A stretch of DNA of 64,000 bases from Paenibacillus timonensis. GTDB lineage: Bacteria > Bacillota > Bacilli > Paenibacillales > Paenibacillaceae. Below are positions 8,142-16,630 of this stretch, in pieces. Each line of letters opens with the position of its first letter. Within the stretch, counting starts at the first letter, position 1. Location: positions 1 to 64,000 of the forward strand of contig NZ_JAKSXN010000009.1 of assembly GCF_022427145.1 (NCBI RefSeq), in the 5' to 3' direction. The notes under the pieces are model-generated. The model did not search any database, was not told the DNA's origin, and saw nothing but the letters and a program-made list of their open reading frames with translations. A program made the position numbers and the translations under genes.

Positions 8142-8789
8142 GTGCCGGGATGGCTGAAGAAACTGGAGCAATGGCTTGGCCGGGGAGCGGAAGGCAAAAA
8201 AACCGCAAGTACGTTCCGTTGGCTGCTGATCCTCGGGCTGGTCGGGATCGCCATTATGCTGTTCAATTCCTTCGTTAACGTAAAGCAGCTGGAACCTAAC
8301 GGCGAGGGGAGCCGCGAACCGCCTATGATGCAGGAAATCGCCGGATCGGACGGATCTGCGGGCGGGACGGGAGACGATGAATTCAGCAGCATCGAAATGA
8401 CGCTCGAAGGCAAGACCAAGGAAATCTTGGAAAAAATCGTGGGAGTCGGTGCGGTGGACGTGCTCGTGACCATCGACTCGACCGAGGAAATCGTGGTTCA
8501 GCGTAACATTAAAGATTCGCAGGAACTTACGGAAGAAAGCGATGCGGACGGAGGAAAACGGCACATCACCCAATATACCCGGGATGGCCAGATCGTCACC
8601 TACGAGGCTTCCGGGAGCGAGCAGCCGATCGTCACCAAGAAGATCAAACCCAAGGTCCGCGGCGTGCTGATCGTAGCGCGGGGAGCCGAGAATAAAACGG
8701 TGAAAGGTTTGATCGTGGACGCTGTCGAGAAGGGGCTAAACGTACCGGCATATCGAATCTCCGTCGTCCCGCGTAAGCAATCGCAATAA
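8142..8789 (+). CDS. spoIIIAG: Stage III sporulation protein AG
   Basis: Forms the large YscJ/FliF-like ring of the SpoIIIA-SpoIIQ channel. One transmembrane helix (about residues 27-44) is followed by a linker and a ring domain with a VDVLVTIDSTEE segment. GTG 8142 is chosen because GGGAGGTGAT at 8128-8137 pairs ideally with it. ATG 8136 and GTG 8133 also lie in frame but sit within the ribosome site. The product is 215 residues. It starts five bases after the spoIIIAF stop codon. Confidence 0.92.
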   Translation: MPGWLKKLEQWLGRGAEGKKTASTFRWLLILGLVGIAIMLFNSFVNVKQLEPNGEGSREPPMMQEIAGSDGSAGGTGDDEFSSIEMTLEGKTKEILEKIVGVGAVDVLVTIDSTEEIVVQRNIKDSQELTEESDADGGKRHITQYTRDGQIVTYEASGSEQPIVTKKIKPKVRGVLIVARGAENKTVKGLIVDAVEKGLNVPAYRISVVPRKQSQ

Positions 8790-8853
8790 TTGATGATTCG
8801 ATTTGTTATCAGGTTGTATCTCGTTCATTCAAATTTTGAGGAGGAATTCCATT

Positions 8854-9645
8854 ATGAAATCCAAAAGACAAACGATTTGGCTGGTTTCCATGCTGAGCTT
8901 GATGGTCATTTTATCCGCTTACTACCTGTTTACGGAAGACGGTCCGCAGACTTCGACGCCAACGGACGGACAGCAAGTGAGTACGACAAATAACGGCATG
9001 AGCGGAAACGCTGCGGGTGATGACGTGATCCTCTCGGAGGTGACGTCGGAAGGCAGTGAAAACAGTAGCGTCATCACGGACGACACCGCAGCCGCGGATC
9101 AAACCGAACAAGCCGCCGATAACGAGGGCAACGCAACGCCTGACGCAGCCCAAAGCGACGATGCCGCCACTTCCGGCGAGGCGCAATCGACGGATTCCGG
9201 CAAGGCGGCGGAAGGCACCCCGGCAACGGGCGATGGCCAGAAGCAAGCCGCAACGGACGAAGATGTGCTGAGCCAACTGGAATCCCAAGGGGTTACTTCC
9301 ACGGATACGCTGAATGCTTACCAATTCACCCGCACCCAGGAAAACATGAAGAAGCAGGAAGAGCTGATGCAAGCGATTAGCGAGAACGAATCGCTGGAGG
9401 CCTCGGCGATGGCCCAACAGGAATTAAGCGCTCTGGAAGAGAAGGAAGCGAAGATCTACGATATTGAGGAAAGACTCAAACAGCAATACGCCAACGCCGT
9501 CGTGACGGAAGCGGACGACAAATATAAAGTCGTCGTCGTCAGCGAGAAGATGGAAGCCAAGGAAGCCGTAAGCATCATGGACCTGGTCATCAAGGAGCTG
9601 GGCGTATCCCAGGATAAGGTCAGCGTGCAATACGTCACGCAATAA
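8854..9645 (+). CDS. spoIIIAH: Stage III sporulation protein AH
   Basis: Mother-cell partner of SpoIIQ, linking the two membranes in the forespore channel. The protein has 263 residues. A transmembrane helix (about residues 9-26) is followed by an unusually long low-complexity stretch rich in Asp, Thr, Ala and Ser (about 30-150), then the conserved YscJ-like ring domain ending in VSVQYVTQ. ATG 8854 follows TGAGGAGGAATTCC; the upstream frame back to 8803 has no good ribosome site. It is the last spoIIIA gene and is closed by a terminator at 9688. Confidence 0.93.
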   Translation: MKSKRQTIWLVSMLSLMVILSAYYLFTEDGPQTSTPTDGQQVSTTNNGMSGNAAGDDVILSEVTSEGSENSSVITDDTAAADQTEQAADNEGNATPDAAQSDDAATSGEAQSTDSGKAAEGTPATGDGQKQAATDEDVLSQLESQGVTSTDTLNAYQFTRTQENMKKQEELMQAISENESLEASAMAQQELSALEEKEAKIYDIEERLKQQYANAVVTEADDKYKVVVVSEKMEAKEAVSIMDLVIKELGVSQDKVSVQYVTQ

Positions 9646-9687
9646 TTAATTACGCTCCTAAAATAACGAACCGATGGGTTCAATCGA

Positions 9688-9725
9688 GGAAAGGGTCCGA
9701 GGTAACTTGGACTCTTTCCATTTTG
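9688..9725 (+). terminator. Terminator ending the spoIIIA operon
   Basis: A 14-pair stem (GGAAAGGGTCCGAG with CTTGGACTCTTTCC) with a GTAA tetraloop is followed by ATTTTG. The T run is short but the stem is very stable. Confidence 0.75.
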
Positions 9726-9733
9726 ATCGATTA

Positions 9734-9742
9734 TGATATAAT
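9734..9742 (+). promoter_or_regulatory. Extended -10 promoter of accB-accC
   Basis: TGATATAAT at 9734-9742 is an extended -10 element with a perfect TATAAT. No good -35 is found 16-18 bases upstream, as is usual for extended -10 promoters. It lies 78 bases before the accB start. Confidence 0.55.
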
Positions 9743-9820
9743 ACATAAAGTTATGAGCCGAGAAGGCTTACGTTTTAAGGCCAAGGCTTTTCCTACAAAG
9801 CTGAAGGAGAGAGTGAGAAT

Positions 9821-10318
9821 ATGTTTAAGCTGAGTGAAATCAAAGAATTGATCGAACTGCTGGACCAAACGTCCGTGCATGAATTAGAAATCGAAAATGA
9901 AGGCGCTCGCTTGTGCATCCGCAAGAACGGAGTGAGTGAAGTCGTTCACGTGCAGCCAATGCAGGCGGCTGCAGCTCCGGGATTTGTTCCGGCTGCCGTA
10001 TCTGTGCCGGCTGCCCAGGAAGTCACGCCAGCTCCGCAAGCGGCTGAAGCGGCACGTTCCGCTGCGCCTGCAGCTAATTTACATACCATAGTTTCGCCGA
10101 TGGTCGGAACGTTCTATCGTTCCTCGTCGCCGGAAGCCCAGCCTTACGTGAACATCGGCGACAAAGTCGGCGAGAAGACGACGGTCTGCATTATTGAAGC
10201 GATGAAGCTGATGAACGAGCTGGAGGCGGAAGTCAAAGGCGAGATCATCGACATCCTCGTGGAGAACGGGCAGATGGTCGAATACGGACAGCCTCTCTTT
10301 TTGGTGAAGCCGGAGTAA
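9821..10318 (+). CDS. accB: Acetyl-CoA carboxylase biotin carboxyl carrier protein
   Basis: Carries the biotin that shuttles CO2 from biotin carboxylase to carboxyltransferase in the first committed step of fatty acid synthesis. The 165-residue protein has an N-terminal helical dimerisation region, a Pro/Ala-rich linker (about residues 45-85), and a biotinyl domain with the hallmark EAMKLMNE, making Lys129 the biotin attachment site. ATG 9821 is preceded by GAAGGAGAGAG. It lies 74 bases before accC, and the two are expected to be cotranscribed. Confidence 0.97.
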   Translation: MFKLSEIKELIELLDQTSVHELEIENEGARLCIRKNGVSEVVHVQPMQAAAAPGFVPAAVSVPAAQEVTPAPQAAEAARSAAPAANLHTIVSPMVGTFYRSSSPEAQPYVNIGDKVGEKTTVCIIEAMKLMNELEAEVKGEIIDILVENGQMVEYGQPLFLVKPE

Positions 10319-10392
10319 ATCAAGGAGTACCGCCCCGAATGCAGCTTTAAGGGCCGCTACCCTAGCTTTCCAAAGGAGGATACGAGAATCTC

Positions 10393-11736
10393 ATGAAATT
10401 TCATAAAGTATTGATTGCCAACCGCGGCGAGATCGCCGTGCGGATCATTCGCGCTTGCCGCGAACTGGGAATTTCCACCGTAGCGGTCTATTCCGAAGCG
10501 GACAAGGATTCGCTGCACGTGCGCCTGGCCGATGAGGCTTATTGCATAGGACCTACGCTGTCCAAGGACAGTTATTTGAATTTGACCAATCTAATGAGCG
10601 TTGCGACATTGACGGAGTGCGACGCGATTCATCCCGGGTATGGATTTTTGGCCGAAAACGCCGACTTCGCGGAAATTTGCGGCTCCTGCAACATTACGTT
10701 TATCGGCCCTTCTCCGGAAGCGATCACCCGCATGGGGGATAAAGCGATGGCGAAGCAAACGATGAAGGAAGCCAAGGTGCCGGTCATTCCGGGCTCGGAC
10801 GGCTTGATCGAGGATTTGGACGAAGCCGTCATGGTCGCGCGCGACATCGGGTACCCGGTGATCATCAAAGCGACGGCCGGCGGCGGAGGCAAAGGGATCC
10901 GCATCGCCGATGACGAGGAATCGCTGATTAAGCAGATTACGACGGCCCAGCAGGAAGCGCAAAAAGCGTTCGGCAACGCCGGCGTTTATCTGGAGAAGTA
11001 TTTGACCGGCATGAAGCACGTGGAAATCCAAATCATTGCCGACAAGCATGGCAACGCCGTTTATCTGGGCGAACGCGACTGCTCGGTGCAGCGCCGCCGT
11101 CAGAAGCTGGTCGAAGAAGCTCCGTGCCCGGTGCTTTCGCCGGAGAAGCGGCGCGAGATGGGCGAGGCTGCGGTTCGGGCTGCGCAGGCGGTCAACTATT
11201 CCGGCGCGGGAACGTTGGAATTCCTGCTGGGTCAGGACGGACAATTTTATTTCATGGAAATGAACACGCGGATTCAGGTGGAGCATCCGGTCACCGAAAT
11301 GGTGACCGGCGTCGACTTGATCCAGGAGATGATCTCGGTGGCCGAGGGCAATCCGTTATCCTTCACCCAGGAGGACATCAAGCTGAACGGCTGGTCGATC
11401 GAATGCCGGATTAACGCCGAGGATCCTTCCCGCAATTTCATGCCGTCCCCGGGGAAAATCGGCTTCTATTTGCCGCCGGGCGGTCCGGGCGTTCGCGTCG
11501 ACAGCGGGGCCTATCCGGGGTATACGATCTCGCCGCATTACGATTCGATGATCGCCAAGCTGATCGTTTGGGGACCCACGCGGGAGGAAGCCATTGCGAA
11601 AATGAAGCGGGCGCTGTCCGAGTTCGCCATCGAAGGCATTCATACAACGATCCCCTTTCACCAGAAGCTGCTGGAGCATCCGACATTCATCAAGGGTGAC
11701 TTTGATATCAAATTTCTGGAAGAAAACGAGATATAG
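10393..11736 (+). CDS. accC: Acetyl-CoA carboxylase, biotin carboxylase subunit
   Basis: ATP-dependent carboxylation of biotin on AccB. The 447-residue protein has the full biotin carboxylase layout: an N-terminal Rossmann-like domain ([14 protein letters not shown]), an ATP-grasp domain with the glycine-rich [12 protein letters not shown] loop, the [14 protein letters not shown] metal/bicarbonate segment and a C-terminal biotin carboxylase domain. ATG 10393 follows AAAGGAGG. Length and motifs are standard. Confidence 0.97.
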   Translation: MKFHKVLIANRGEIAVRIIRACRELGISTVAVYSEADKDSLHVRLADEAYCIGPTLSKDSYLNLTNLMSVATLTECDAIHPGYGFLAENADFAEICGSCNITFIGPSPEAITRMGDKAMAKQTMKEAKVPVIPGSDGLIEDLDEAVMVARDIGYPVIIKATAGGGGKGIRIADDEESLIKQITTAQQEAQKAFGNAGVYLEKYLTGMKHVEIQIIADKHGNAVYLGERDCSVQRRRQKLVEEAPCPVLSPEKRREMGEAAVRAAQAVNYSGAGTLEFLLGQDGQFYFMEMNTRIQVEHPVTEMVTGVDLIQEMISVAEGNPLSFTQEDIKLNGWSIECRINAEDPSRNFMPSPGKIGFYLPPGGPGVRVDSGAYPGYTISPHYDSMIAKLIVWGPTREEAIAKMKRALSEFAIEGIHTTIPFHQKLLEHPTFIKGDFDIKFLEENEI

Positions 11737-11751
11737 AAAGCCGCCGCAAGT

Positions 11752-11780
11752 TTGTCATAATGAACCCAAAATGATATAGT
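11752..11780 (+). promoter_or_regulatory. Predicted sigma-A promoter of yqhY
   Basis: TTGTCA at 11752-11757 and TATAGT at 11775-11780 have 17-base spacing, a strong match. It sits 15 bases after the accC stop codon, so the Asp23 module can be expressed apart from accBC. Confidence 0.7.
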
Positions 11781-11848
11781 ATGTATAATAAGTGCGCGGT
11801 ATCTATCGCTAGAGCAGCGTCATACTTATTGAGAGGTGGATGAATAGA

Positions 11849-12256
11849 ATGAGCACTTTGCCAACGGAATTCGAACGTACGGATATCGGTGAAATTCAAA
11901 TTGCCCCGGAAGTGATCGAAGTAATTGCCGGACTGGCTACCGTTGAGGTGAAGGGCGTTGCTGGAATGAGCGGCGGATTCGCCGGCGGCATTGCCGAATT
12001 GCTGGGAAGAAAGAATCTTTCCAAAGGCGTCAAAGTGGAAGTCGGCCAACGCGAAGCTGCGGTGGACGTATCCGTCATCGTCGAATACGGCAACCGTCTC
12101 CCGGAAGTCGCCTCGGAAATCCAGCGCAACGTCAAGCGCTCCATCGAAACCATGACGGGGCTGAATGTCGTCGAAGTGAACGTGCAGATTCACGACGTCA
12201 TTTTCAAAGCTGCCGAACGTGCGGAAGAAGTGGAAGCGACCCATCGCGTGAAATAA
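11849..12256 (+). CDS. Asp23/Gls24 family protein YqhY
   Basis: A 135-residue Asp23 (DUF322) family protein: IQIAPEVIEVIAGLATVEVKGVAGM is the conserved start, here seen from about residue 14, and the mixed alpha/beta domain fills the rest. In Bacillus, YqhY sits next to accBC and has been linked genetically to control of acetyl-CoA carboxylase activity; it is probably a cytosolic or membrane-peripheral factor. ATG 11840 is an alternative start, but GAGAGGTGG lies only three bases before it, so ATG 11849 fits a little better. It has its own promoter. Confidence 0.9.
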   Translation: MSTLPTEFERTDIGEIQIAPEVIEVIAGLATVEVKGVAGMSGGFAGGIAELLGRKNLSKGVKVEVGQREAAVDVSVIVEYGNRLPEVASEIQRNVKRSIETMTGLNVVEVNVQIHDVIFKAAERAEEVEATHRVK

Positions 12257-12267
12257 CGATCGTAACG

Positions 12268-12298
12268 AACCCCCGACCTATTTTCAGGTCAGGGGTTT
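12268..12298 (+). terminator. Possible terminator or attenuator after yqhY
   Basis: AACCCCCGACCT pairs with AGGTCAGGGGTT around an ATTTTC loop (one mismatch), followed by TTACTG. The T run is weak, so partial read-through into amaP is likely. Confidence 0.5.
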
Positions 12299-12358
12299 AC
12301 TGTAATTTTCAGCTGGGACAAGCTGAAGCAAACCTCTATTAAGGAGGCAACACCTGTC

Positions 12359-12898
12359 GTGGCCAAAATTTTAGACCGAATTCTCATGTTTATTTACAGC
12401 TTGAGCATCGCGATCCTATCTGTTTTCGTCATCCTATTGCTCACCGATGCGGTTCCCGTGAACCTGGAGCTCATAGAGCGACAACCGTTTTATGTTGGGA
12501 CCTGGGTGGTAGCCATCGTATTGCTGCTCATCAGCATCCGCGTTTTTTACATATCGGTCAGCAGGGACCGGAGTTCGGCAACCTCGATTGACCAGCGCAA
12601 CGAATACGGGGATATCCAAATCTCGGTGGATACGATCGAGAATCTGTCATATAAAGCCGCATCCCGTGTGCGTGGCATCAAGGAAGTCAAGACGCGGATT
12701 CGAATCACGGAATCGGGACTCGAGATCGTGGTTCGTGCGCTCGTCGATGGAGAAACGTCGATCCCGGCGCTGACGGAGGAAGTCCAAAGACAGGTCCATG
12801 ACCATGTCGAGGAAATTACGGGGATTCCCGTCTCTTACGTGTCGGTGTACATTGCGAATCTGGTCCATTCCCCGGTCATCAAAAGCCGGGTTGAGTAG
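12359..12898 (+). CDS. amaP: Alkaline shock response membrane anchor protein AmaP
   Basis: A 179-residue protein with two N-terminal transmembrane helices (about residues 9-30 and 48-66) followed by a cytosolic domain related to Asp23 itself. This is the arrangement of AmaP, which tethers Asp23 to the membrane in Staphylococcus. GTG 12359 follows AAGGAGG at 12341-12347. It lies downstream of the Asp23-family gene and next to a DUF2273 gene, the usual trio. A partner role for YqhY is inferred from the neighbourhood. Confidence 0.87.
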   Translation: MAKILDRILMFIYSLSIAILSVFVILLLTDAVPVNLELIERQPFYVGTWVVAIVLLLISIRVFYISVSRDRSSATSIDQRNEYGDIQISVDTIENLSYKAASRVRGIKEVKTRIRITESGLEIVVRALVDGETSIPALTEEVQRQVHDHVEEITGIPVSYVSVYIANLVHSPVIKSRVE

Positions 12899-12900
12899 GG

Positions 12901-13146
12901 GTGAGCAGCGGGGTGTTCTGGAAACAATTGTGGGAGAGTCACAAAGGACGCCTGCTTGGCATAGCAGCGGCCGTGTTTTTATGCCCGATCTACCTGTTTT
13001 TCGGATTCTGGAATATGTTGTTCTGCGCCTTGCTGCTGTTTATCGGGTATACGATCGGCAAGCAGAAGGACTTGGAGGGAGGCCCGCTTTTACCTTGGGG
13101 CATGATCTGGGAATGGCTGTCTACGCGATGGCGTCCCTTTAAATGA
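12901..13146 (+). CDS. DUF2273 small membrane protein
   Basis: An 81-residue protein with two close hydrophobic segments (about residues 18-35 and 39-50), starting with GTG 12901 two bases after the amaP stop codon. DUF2273 proteins accompany amaP and asp23-type genes in many Firmicutes. The C-terminal tail is rich in tryptophan and ends with basic residues. The ribosome site is weak (GGGGTG), which suggests translational coupling to amaP. Function is unknown beyond the association. Confidence 0.8.
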   Translation: MSSGVFWKQLWESHKGRLLGIAAAVFLCPIYLFFGFWNMLFCALLLFIGYTIGKQKDLEGGPLLPWGMIWEWLSTRWRPFK

Positions 13147-13182
13147 GATTTCGAATTCCTCATTACCGTTTCCTGTGATATG

Positions 13183-13254
13183 CTTACTCCGGAAAAGAGC
13201 TAGGAACGTGTTCTTGCCCCTTTTGTGGAGTAAGCCTATTACGGGTCTTTTTTT
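13183..13254 (+). other. Structured leader or attenuator before nusB
   Basis: CTTACTCC at 13183-13190 pairs with GGAGTAAG at 13227-13234, enclosing an imperfect AAAAG/CTTTT inner stem. A seven-T run follows at 13248-13254, 13 bases after the stem. It may be a terminator for the DUF2273 transcript or a leader structure for nusB. The rest of 13147-13371 shows no convincing gene. Confidence 0.4.
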
Positions 13255-13371
13255 GTGTAAAGGGAAGTGCGAGTTTTGGGGAAATCGGTGATGATTGAGG
13301 CGGTTTTGGTCCATGCTGAAGGATAAGCACGGGTTGATGAATAAAGCGTAGAAATTTTTAGGAGGAAACAG

Positions 13372-13821
13372 ATGAAACGGCGTTTGGCAAGAGAGATTGC
13401 GGTACAGAGCATGTACCAGATGGAAATGAACGAAGTTGATGCAAACGAAGCGGTGACGATGCTGCTTACGGAAGCGATGGAAGAGAACGAGAGCGAGGTT
13501 GAGCTGTCCGATGTGGACGCGACCCGGGCTTTCGTGCTGGAGCTGGTGAACGGCACCTGGGGCCGGAAAGACGCGATCGACGCCTTGCTGGAGGAATACC
13601 TGAAAGGCTGGCAAATCAGCCGCTTGTCCAAGGTGGACCGGCAGGTGCTGCGTCTGGCGACGTACGAAATGATTTTCCGCGACGACGTGCCGGGCAAAGT
13701 AGCCGTCAATGAAGCGATCGAGCTGGCCAAGCATTTCGGAACCGCGGAATCCGGGAAGTTCGTCAACGGCGTGCTTGGGAAGATGATCCAAGACGTCGAC
13801 CAGTTGAAAAGCAACCGATAA
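13372..13821 (+). CDS. nusB: Transcription antitermination factor NusB
   Basis: NusB with NusE (S10) binds boxA RNA and supports antitermination on rRNA operons. The 149-residue all-helical protein has the family signatures REIAVQSMYQ at the start and LRLATYEMIF with VAVNEAIELAKHFG near the end. ATG 13372 follows TTTAGGAGGAAAC. It lies immediately upstream of folD (31-base gap), as in Bacillus. Confidence 0.96.
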   Translation: MKRRLAREIAVQSMYQMEMNEVDANEAVTMLLTEAMEENESEVELSDVDATRAFVLELVNGTWGRKDAIDALLEEYLKGWQISRLSKVDRQVLRLATYEMIFRDDVPGKVAVNEAIELAKHFGTAESGKFVNGVLGKMIQDVDQLKSNR

Positions 13822-13852
13822 TTCATATTTTTAGGTAGAGGAGAGGACGAGC

Positions 13853-14710
13853 ATGACAGCACCAATCATTAACGGGAAACAAATTTCGGAAGAGATCCGC
13901 AAGGATTTGCGCGAAGAGGTAGAGCGGCTGGCGAAGCAAGGATTTACGCCGGGACTGGCGGTCGTGCTCGTCGGCGAGGATCCGGCTTCGCAGGTGTATG
14001 TGCGGAACAAGGAAAAAGCGTGCCATGAGCTGGGCTACTATTCGGAGGTTCACCGCTTATCGGCGGAGACGTCTCAAGAGGAGCTGCTGGCTCTGGTGGA
14101 CAAGCTGAATCGACAGGCCAATATCCACGGGATCCTGGTGCAGCTGCCTCTGCCAAAGCATATTGACGAGAAAGCCGTCATCGATGCGATCTCCGCAGTG
14201 AAGGACGTTGACGGGTTCCATCCGGTCAACGTCGGGAATCTGATGATCGGCGACGATAGCTTGCTGCCTTGCACGCCGGCGGGAGTCATCGAACTCATCA
14301 AACGCACGGGCGTGGACATCGCCGGCAAGCATGCGGTCGTCATTGGCCGCAGCAACATCGTCGGCAAGCCGGTATCCTTGCTCCTGCAGCGGGAGAACGC
14401 CACGGTCACGATGTGCCATTCGCGTACGGCCAACATGAAGGAATTGACCCGACTGGCGGATATTCTTGTCGTAGCGATCGGGCGCGCTAACTTTGTGGAC
14501 GCTTCTTACGTGAAGCCCGGTGCGGTTGTCATCGACGTCGGAATGAACCGTCTCGAGAACGGCAAGCTGGCCGGAGACGTCGATTTCGAAAGCGTGAAGG
14601 AAGTTTCCGGACCGATCACGCCGGTACCTGGAGGCGTTGGACCGATGACGATCACGATGCTGATGCAGAATACGCTGATCGCGGCTAAACGGCTGCAGGG
14701 GTTGGCTTAG
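13853..14710 (+). CDS. folD: Methylene-THF dehydrogenase/cyclohydrolase FolD
   Basis: Bifunctional cytosolic enzyme interconverting 5,10-methylene-, methenyl- and 10-formyl-tetrahydrofolate with NADP. The 285-residue product has [13 protein letters not shown] with the catalytic lysine, the DGFHPVN and PCTPAGV motifs, GRSNIVGKP of the dinucleotide site and the [11 protein letters not shown]-terminal signature. ATG 13853 follows AGAGGAGAGG. It is followed by the hairpin repeat region rather than directly by xseA. Confidence 0.97.
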   Translation: MTAPIINGKQISEEIRKDLREEVERLAKQGFTPGLAVVLVGEDPASQVYVRNKEKACHELGYYSEVHRLSAETSQEELLALVDKLNRQANIHGILVQLPLPKHIDEKAVIDAISAVKDVDGFHPVNVGNLMIGDDSLLPCTPAGVIELIKRTGVDIAGKHAVVIGRSNIVGKPVSLLLQRENATVTMCHSRTANMKELTRLADILVVAIGRANFVDASYVKPGAVVIDVGMNRLENGKLAGDVDFESVKEVSGPITPVPGGVGPMTITMLMQNTLIAAKRLQGLA

Positions 14711-14758
14711 GCAGGATTAGACCGATACACGATACACGGGATCACGGATGGTCCCAAT

Positions 14759-14961
14759 AAATAAGGGCACAAAAGGCCCTTATTTAACTTGAAAATGAAC
14801 ATTGGGGGGAGAAAAGAGGACTTTTTTGTCCTTATTCTCGAGAAAAGTGTGGAAATAGCCGCATATAGGGGCAGTCGCGATAAAATAAAGGAAAAAAGTT
14901 CCCTTATTTCATCGAACAGGGACATCGATCGTTGAATAAGGGTACGAAGTTCCCTTATTTC
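14759..14961. repeat. Cluster of four related hairpin repeats
   Basis: Four inverted repeats share a core of AATAAGG paired with CCTTATT. They lie at 14759-14785 (perfect ten-base arms), 14814-14836 (degenerate), 14884-14909 and 14934-14961. Copies two to four carry a following TCG within a few bases, and copies three and four share AAGTTCCCTTATTTC. The last hairpin ends five bases before the xseA ribosome site. They look like a small intergenic repeat family; mobility or function is not shown. Confidence 0.75.
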
Positions 14962-14980
14962 TCGGAAAGGAGGCGGCTTG

Positions 14981-16366
14981 ATGGATCAGCAGCGGATTTT
15001 GACGGTCAAGGATTTGAACCGCTACATCCGAATGAAGCTGGAATCGGATCAGGTGCTTACCGACGTCTGGATTCGCGGTGAAATTTCGAATTTCACGCAC
15101 CATTCCAGCGGACATATGTATTTCACGCTAAAGGATGCGGACAGCCGGATCAAATGCATTATGTTTGCTTCCCACAACCAGCGGCTGCCGTTTCGGCCGA
15201 AGGAAGGGACGCGCGTGATCGCTCGCGGCAACGTCTCCGTCTACGAGCGGGACGGGCAATACCAGTTCTACGCTACGCATATGCAGCCGGACGGAGTGGG
15301 CAGCCTGTATCTGGCTTTCGAGCAGTTGAAACAGAAGCTCGATGCGGAAGGCCTGTTCGCGCCGGGACGTAAGCGGCCCTTGCCGCGGTTCCCGAAGACG
15401 ATCGGCGTCGTGACTTCGCCGACCGGAGCGGCGGTCCGCGATATCTTGACGACGCTCGGGCGGCGATACCCGCAGGCCGCGGTGATCCTGTACCCCGTGC
15501 TCGTCCAGGGCAAAGGGGCGGCGCCGTCGATCGTGAAAGCGATCCGGACGCTGAACGACATGGGCGAGGCCGACGTGCTCATCGTCGGCCGCGGCGGCGG
15601 CTCGCTCGAGGAGCTGTGGGCGTTCAACGAGGAGCAGGTCGCGCGCGCGATTTACGAATCGGCGATTCCCGTCATCTCGGCCGTTGGCCATGAGACGGAC
15701 TTCACCATCGCCGATTTTGTCGCCGACCTGCGCGCCGCCACGCCCACAGCGGCCGCCGAGCTGGCCGTGCCGCACACGGCCGAGCTGCGCGCGCTTCTGC
15801 GCCAGCGCGAACAGGTGCTGCAGCAGGGCTTGCAGCACCGCCTGCAGCAGGCGCGCGAACGGCTGCGCCGGCTGAAGCGCTCGCCGGCGCTGACGCAGCC
15901 GCGGCGCAGCCTGCTCCAGCACGCGGAGCGGCTGGACCGGCTGTCCTCGCGGCTGACCGGCCGCATGGACACGCGCCTGCAGCTGGCCGGCGCGGCACAG
16001 GACCGCCTGCACCAGCGGCTGTTGCGCTTCCATCCTAGGGAAGCGCTTCAGTTCGCGGGGCGTCGGCGGCGGGAGGCGGATCGCCTGCTGCGGCAGGCCA
16101 TGCACGGCATCCTGCGGGAGAAGTCCGGCCAGTTGGCTTCGGGCATCCGCCATTTGGATGCGCTGAGCCCGCTCAAAGTCATGGCGCGGGGCTACAGCCT
16201 CGTATACGATGAGCAAGGAGAACGGCTCATCAAGTCGTTGTCGGACGTTGATCCGGGCGACCGGATCACGGTGAAAGTCACGGACGGAGAACTGGATTGT
16301 CAAGTTTGGGGCATGAGGCCGGAAGGAGCTGGAGAAGAAGATGAAAGACAAGGAAGCCAAGCTTAA
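14981..16366 (+). CDS. xseA: Exonuclease VII large subunit
   Basis: Catalytic subunit of exonuclease VII, which degrades single-stranded DNA in both directions in repair. The 461-residue protein has an N-terminal OB fold (to about residue 100), the conserved catalytic domain with VTSPTGAA, GRGGGSLEEL and TDFTIADFVADLRAATPTAAAE, and a long coiled-coil region (about 270-400) rich in Arg and Gln. ATG 14981 sits seven bases after AAAGGAGG; a TTG one codon earlier is less likely. It overlaps xseB by 26 nt. The coiled-coil segment is notably GC- and Arg-rich. Confidence 0.97.
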   Translation: MDQQRILTVKDLNRYIRMKLESDQVLTDVWIRGEISNFTHHSSGHMYFTLKDADSRIKCIMFASHNQRLPFRPKEGTRVIARGNVSVYERDGQYQFYATHMQPDGVGSLYLAFEQLKQKLDAEGLFAPGRKRPLPRFPKTIGVVTSPTGAAVRDILTTLGRRYPQAAVILYPVLVQGKGAAPSIVKAIRTLNDMGEADVLIVGRGGGSLEELWAFNEEQVARAIYESAIPVISAVGHETDFTIADFVADLRAATPTAAAELAVPHTAELRALLRQREQVLQQGLQHRLQQARERLRRLKRSPALTQPRRSLLQHAERLDRLSSRLTGRMDTRLQLAGAAQDRLHQRLLRFHPREALQFAGRRRREADRLLRQAMHGILREKSGQLASGIRHLDALSPLKVMARGYSLVYDEQGERLIKSLSDVDPGDRITVKVTDGELDCQVWGMRPEGAGEEDERQGSQA

Positions 16367-16622
16367 GGCTGAGGCGCAGCAACCGGAACTGAATTTCGAA
16401 GAAGCGATGAACCAGCTGGAGGACATCGTGTCCCAGCTGGAGCACGGGGATGTCCCGCTGGAGAAGGCGATTGACCTGTTCCAGGAAGGCATGCGGCTCT
16501 CGCAACTCTGCGGTCAGAAGTTGGCGCAGGTGGAACGGAAGATCGAAATGATCGTAGAAGAAGACGGGGCGGTAGAGAAGCAGCCGTTTCAGCCGCCGCT
16601 GGGCGATAACGCGGATTTCTGA
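16341..16622 (+). CDS. xseB: Exonuclease VII small subunit
   Basis: A 93-residue helical subunit that binds along the XseA coiled coil. The motif FEEAMNQLEDIVSQLE with GDVPLEKAIDLFQEGM is the family signature. ATG 16341 lies inside the last codons of xseA behind GGAGCTGGAGAAG, so translation is coupled. Start and length fit the family. Confidence 0.96.
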   Translation: MKDKEAKLKAEAQQPELNFEEAMNQLEDIVSQLEHGDVPLEKAIDLFQEGMRLSQLCGQKLAQVERKIEMIVEEDGAVEKQPFQPPLGDNADF

Positions 16623-16630
16623 GGAGAGCG

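Noticed and set aside
15128-16492. A 454-codon minus-strand frame opposite xseA/xseB
   Set aside because: It mirrors the Arg/Gln-rich coiled coil of XseA. The product is low-complexity Arg/Gln/Ala and matches no known protein.
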